From contig JACAFB010000004.1 of assembly GCA_013388545.1 (NCBI GenBank), positions 1 through 55,910 on the forward strand: a stretch of DNA of 55,910 nt. Direction: 5' to 3'. The stretch comes from Ignavibacteriaceae bacterium (GTDB taxonomy: Bacteria > Bacteroidota > Ignavibacteria > Ignavibacteriales > Ignavibacteriaceae). Both the position numbers and the translations under genes were made by a program. Under the pieces are notes generated by a model. The model did no database searches. It was not told the DNA's origin and saw only the letters and a list, made by a program, of their open reading frames with translations. Of this stretch, positions 55,554 through 55,910 are shown piece by piece. The number at the start of each line of letters is the position of its first letter. The stretch's first letter is position 1.

Positions 55554-55910
55554 TTATTTTAATGACATTTCAACATCCCTGATCAGATCTTCCACATCTT
55601 CAATCCCAACAGAAAAGCGAACGAGTGCATCTGTGAATCCGTACTTTTCTCTTTCTTCTTTTGGAACCGAAGCGTGTGTCATTGAAGCAGGATGACAAAT
55701 TAAACTCTCAACTCCGCCTAGACTTTCAGCAAGTGTGAAAATCTTCACATTGTTTAACACCTTTTTTGCTTTTTCAATTGAACCAAAATCCGCTGAAACC
55801 ATCCCACCAAAACCACGCATTTGTTTCTTTGCAAGCTCGTGTTGCGGATGATCTTTCAATCCCGGGTAAATTACTTTTTTTGCTGCACCAGATTTGGAAA
55901 GAAATTCTGC
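55554..55910 (-). CDS. Cystathionine gamma-synthase/lyase-like PLP enzyme, C-terminal fragment
   Basis: The frame is open to the right edge, leaving 118 residues of the C-terminal domain. The sequence reads VIYPGLKDHPQHELAKKQM then GFGGMVSADF, then LAESLGGVESLICHPASMTHASV and LVRFSVGIEDVEDLIRDVE. These are the standard end blocks of the Cys/Met metabolism PLP family: the SLGG...E...HP..MTH loop binds substrate, and R in RFSVGIED binds the carboxylate. Whether it is a gamma-synthase, beta/gamma-lyase or methionine gamma-lyase cannot be decided, since the PLP lysine lies outside the window. Confidence 0.88.
   Translation of the reverse strand, partial: AEFLSKSGAAKKVIYPGLKDHPQHELAKKQMRGFGGMVSADFGSIEKAKKVLNNVKIFTLAESLGGVESLICHPASMTHASVPKEEREKYGFTDALVRFSVGIEDVEDLIRDVEMSLK

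Overview
The window looks like a chromosomal contig from a low-GC member of the Ignavibacteria (Bacteroidota/Chlorobi group). Three things point there. Two secreted proteins end in type IX secretion (Por) sorting domains carrying the NPFNP signature. There is a TonB receptor with a carboxypeptidase-regulatory-like N-terminus. Several intergenic regions carry the Bacteroidetes-type promoter TTG-N19/20-TAnnTTTG. This is inference from content; there is no rRNA to confirm it. I saw no tRNA, rRNA, insertion sequence, prophage or CRISPR array, and no gene-free stretch exceeds 300 bases.

Layout. 1-170: the end of a beta-propeller protein. 301-4572 (-): mutS, a DUF1684 lipoprotein and DAHP synthase. 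4766-15570 (+): the most unusual part, a run of esterase, ATP-grasp ligase, GCS2-type carboxylate-amine ligase, class I glutamine amidotransferase, a second divergent ATP-grasp-like protein and a 1255-residue GH13 amylase-like protein, followed by a secreted sugar dehydrogenase. 15589-23117 (-): ABC exporter pair, lipoprotein, 3-hydroxyacyl-CoA dehydrogenase, acetate kinase, an SDR lacking its catalytic Tyr/Lys, an FAD oxidoreductase and a DUF2905 protein. 23241-26027 (-): a secreted Asp-box (BNR) repeat protein. 26164-28785 (+): recQ. 28766-32377 (-): gap, pgk, a rhomboid protease and a DUF4296 lipoprotein. 32584-33081 (+): ferritin. 33139-37792 (-): nuoABCDEF. 37891-39501 (-): a membrane glycosyltransferase. 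39606-44034 (+): FN3 lipoprotein, outer-membrane barrel candidate, anti-sigma-type kinase and malate dehydrogenase. 44097-55910 (-): ribosomal proteins L27/L21, a PhoR/PhoB-like pair, a Gfo/Idh/MocA oxidoreductase, dxs, xseB, xseA, a membrane protein, a TonB receptor, a barrel-like protein and a truncated Cys/Met-metabolism PLP enzyme.

How the genes work together. Much of the window is central metabolism and housekeeping: glycolysis (gap, pgk), TCA cycle (mdh), acetate formation (ackA), the peripheral and connecting arms of complex I, isoprenoid synthesis (dxs), repair (mutS, recQ, xseAB) and translation (rpmA, rplU). The best candidate for an undescribed system is the 4766-13553 cluster. Two ATP-dependent ligase types, a GATase with an unusual nucleophile elbow, a hydrolase and a large cytoplasmic GH13 protein are packed together, with one 4-base start/stop overlap. 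I infer a pathway that makes or remodels a small amide- or peptide-linked metabolite, possibly tied to alpha-glucan. The product cannot be told from sequence.
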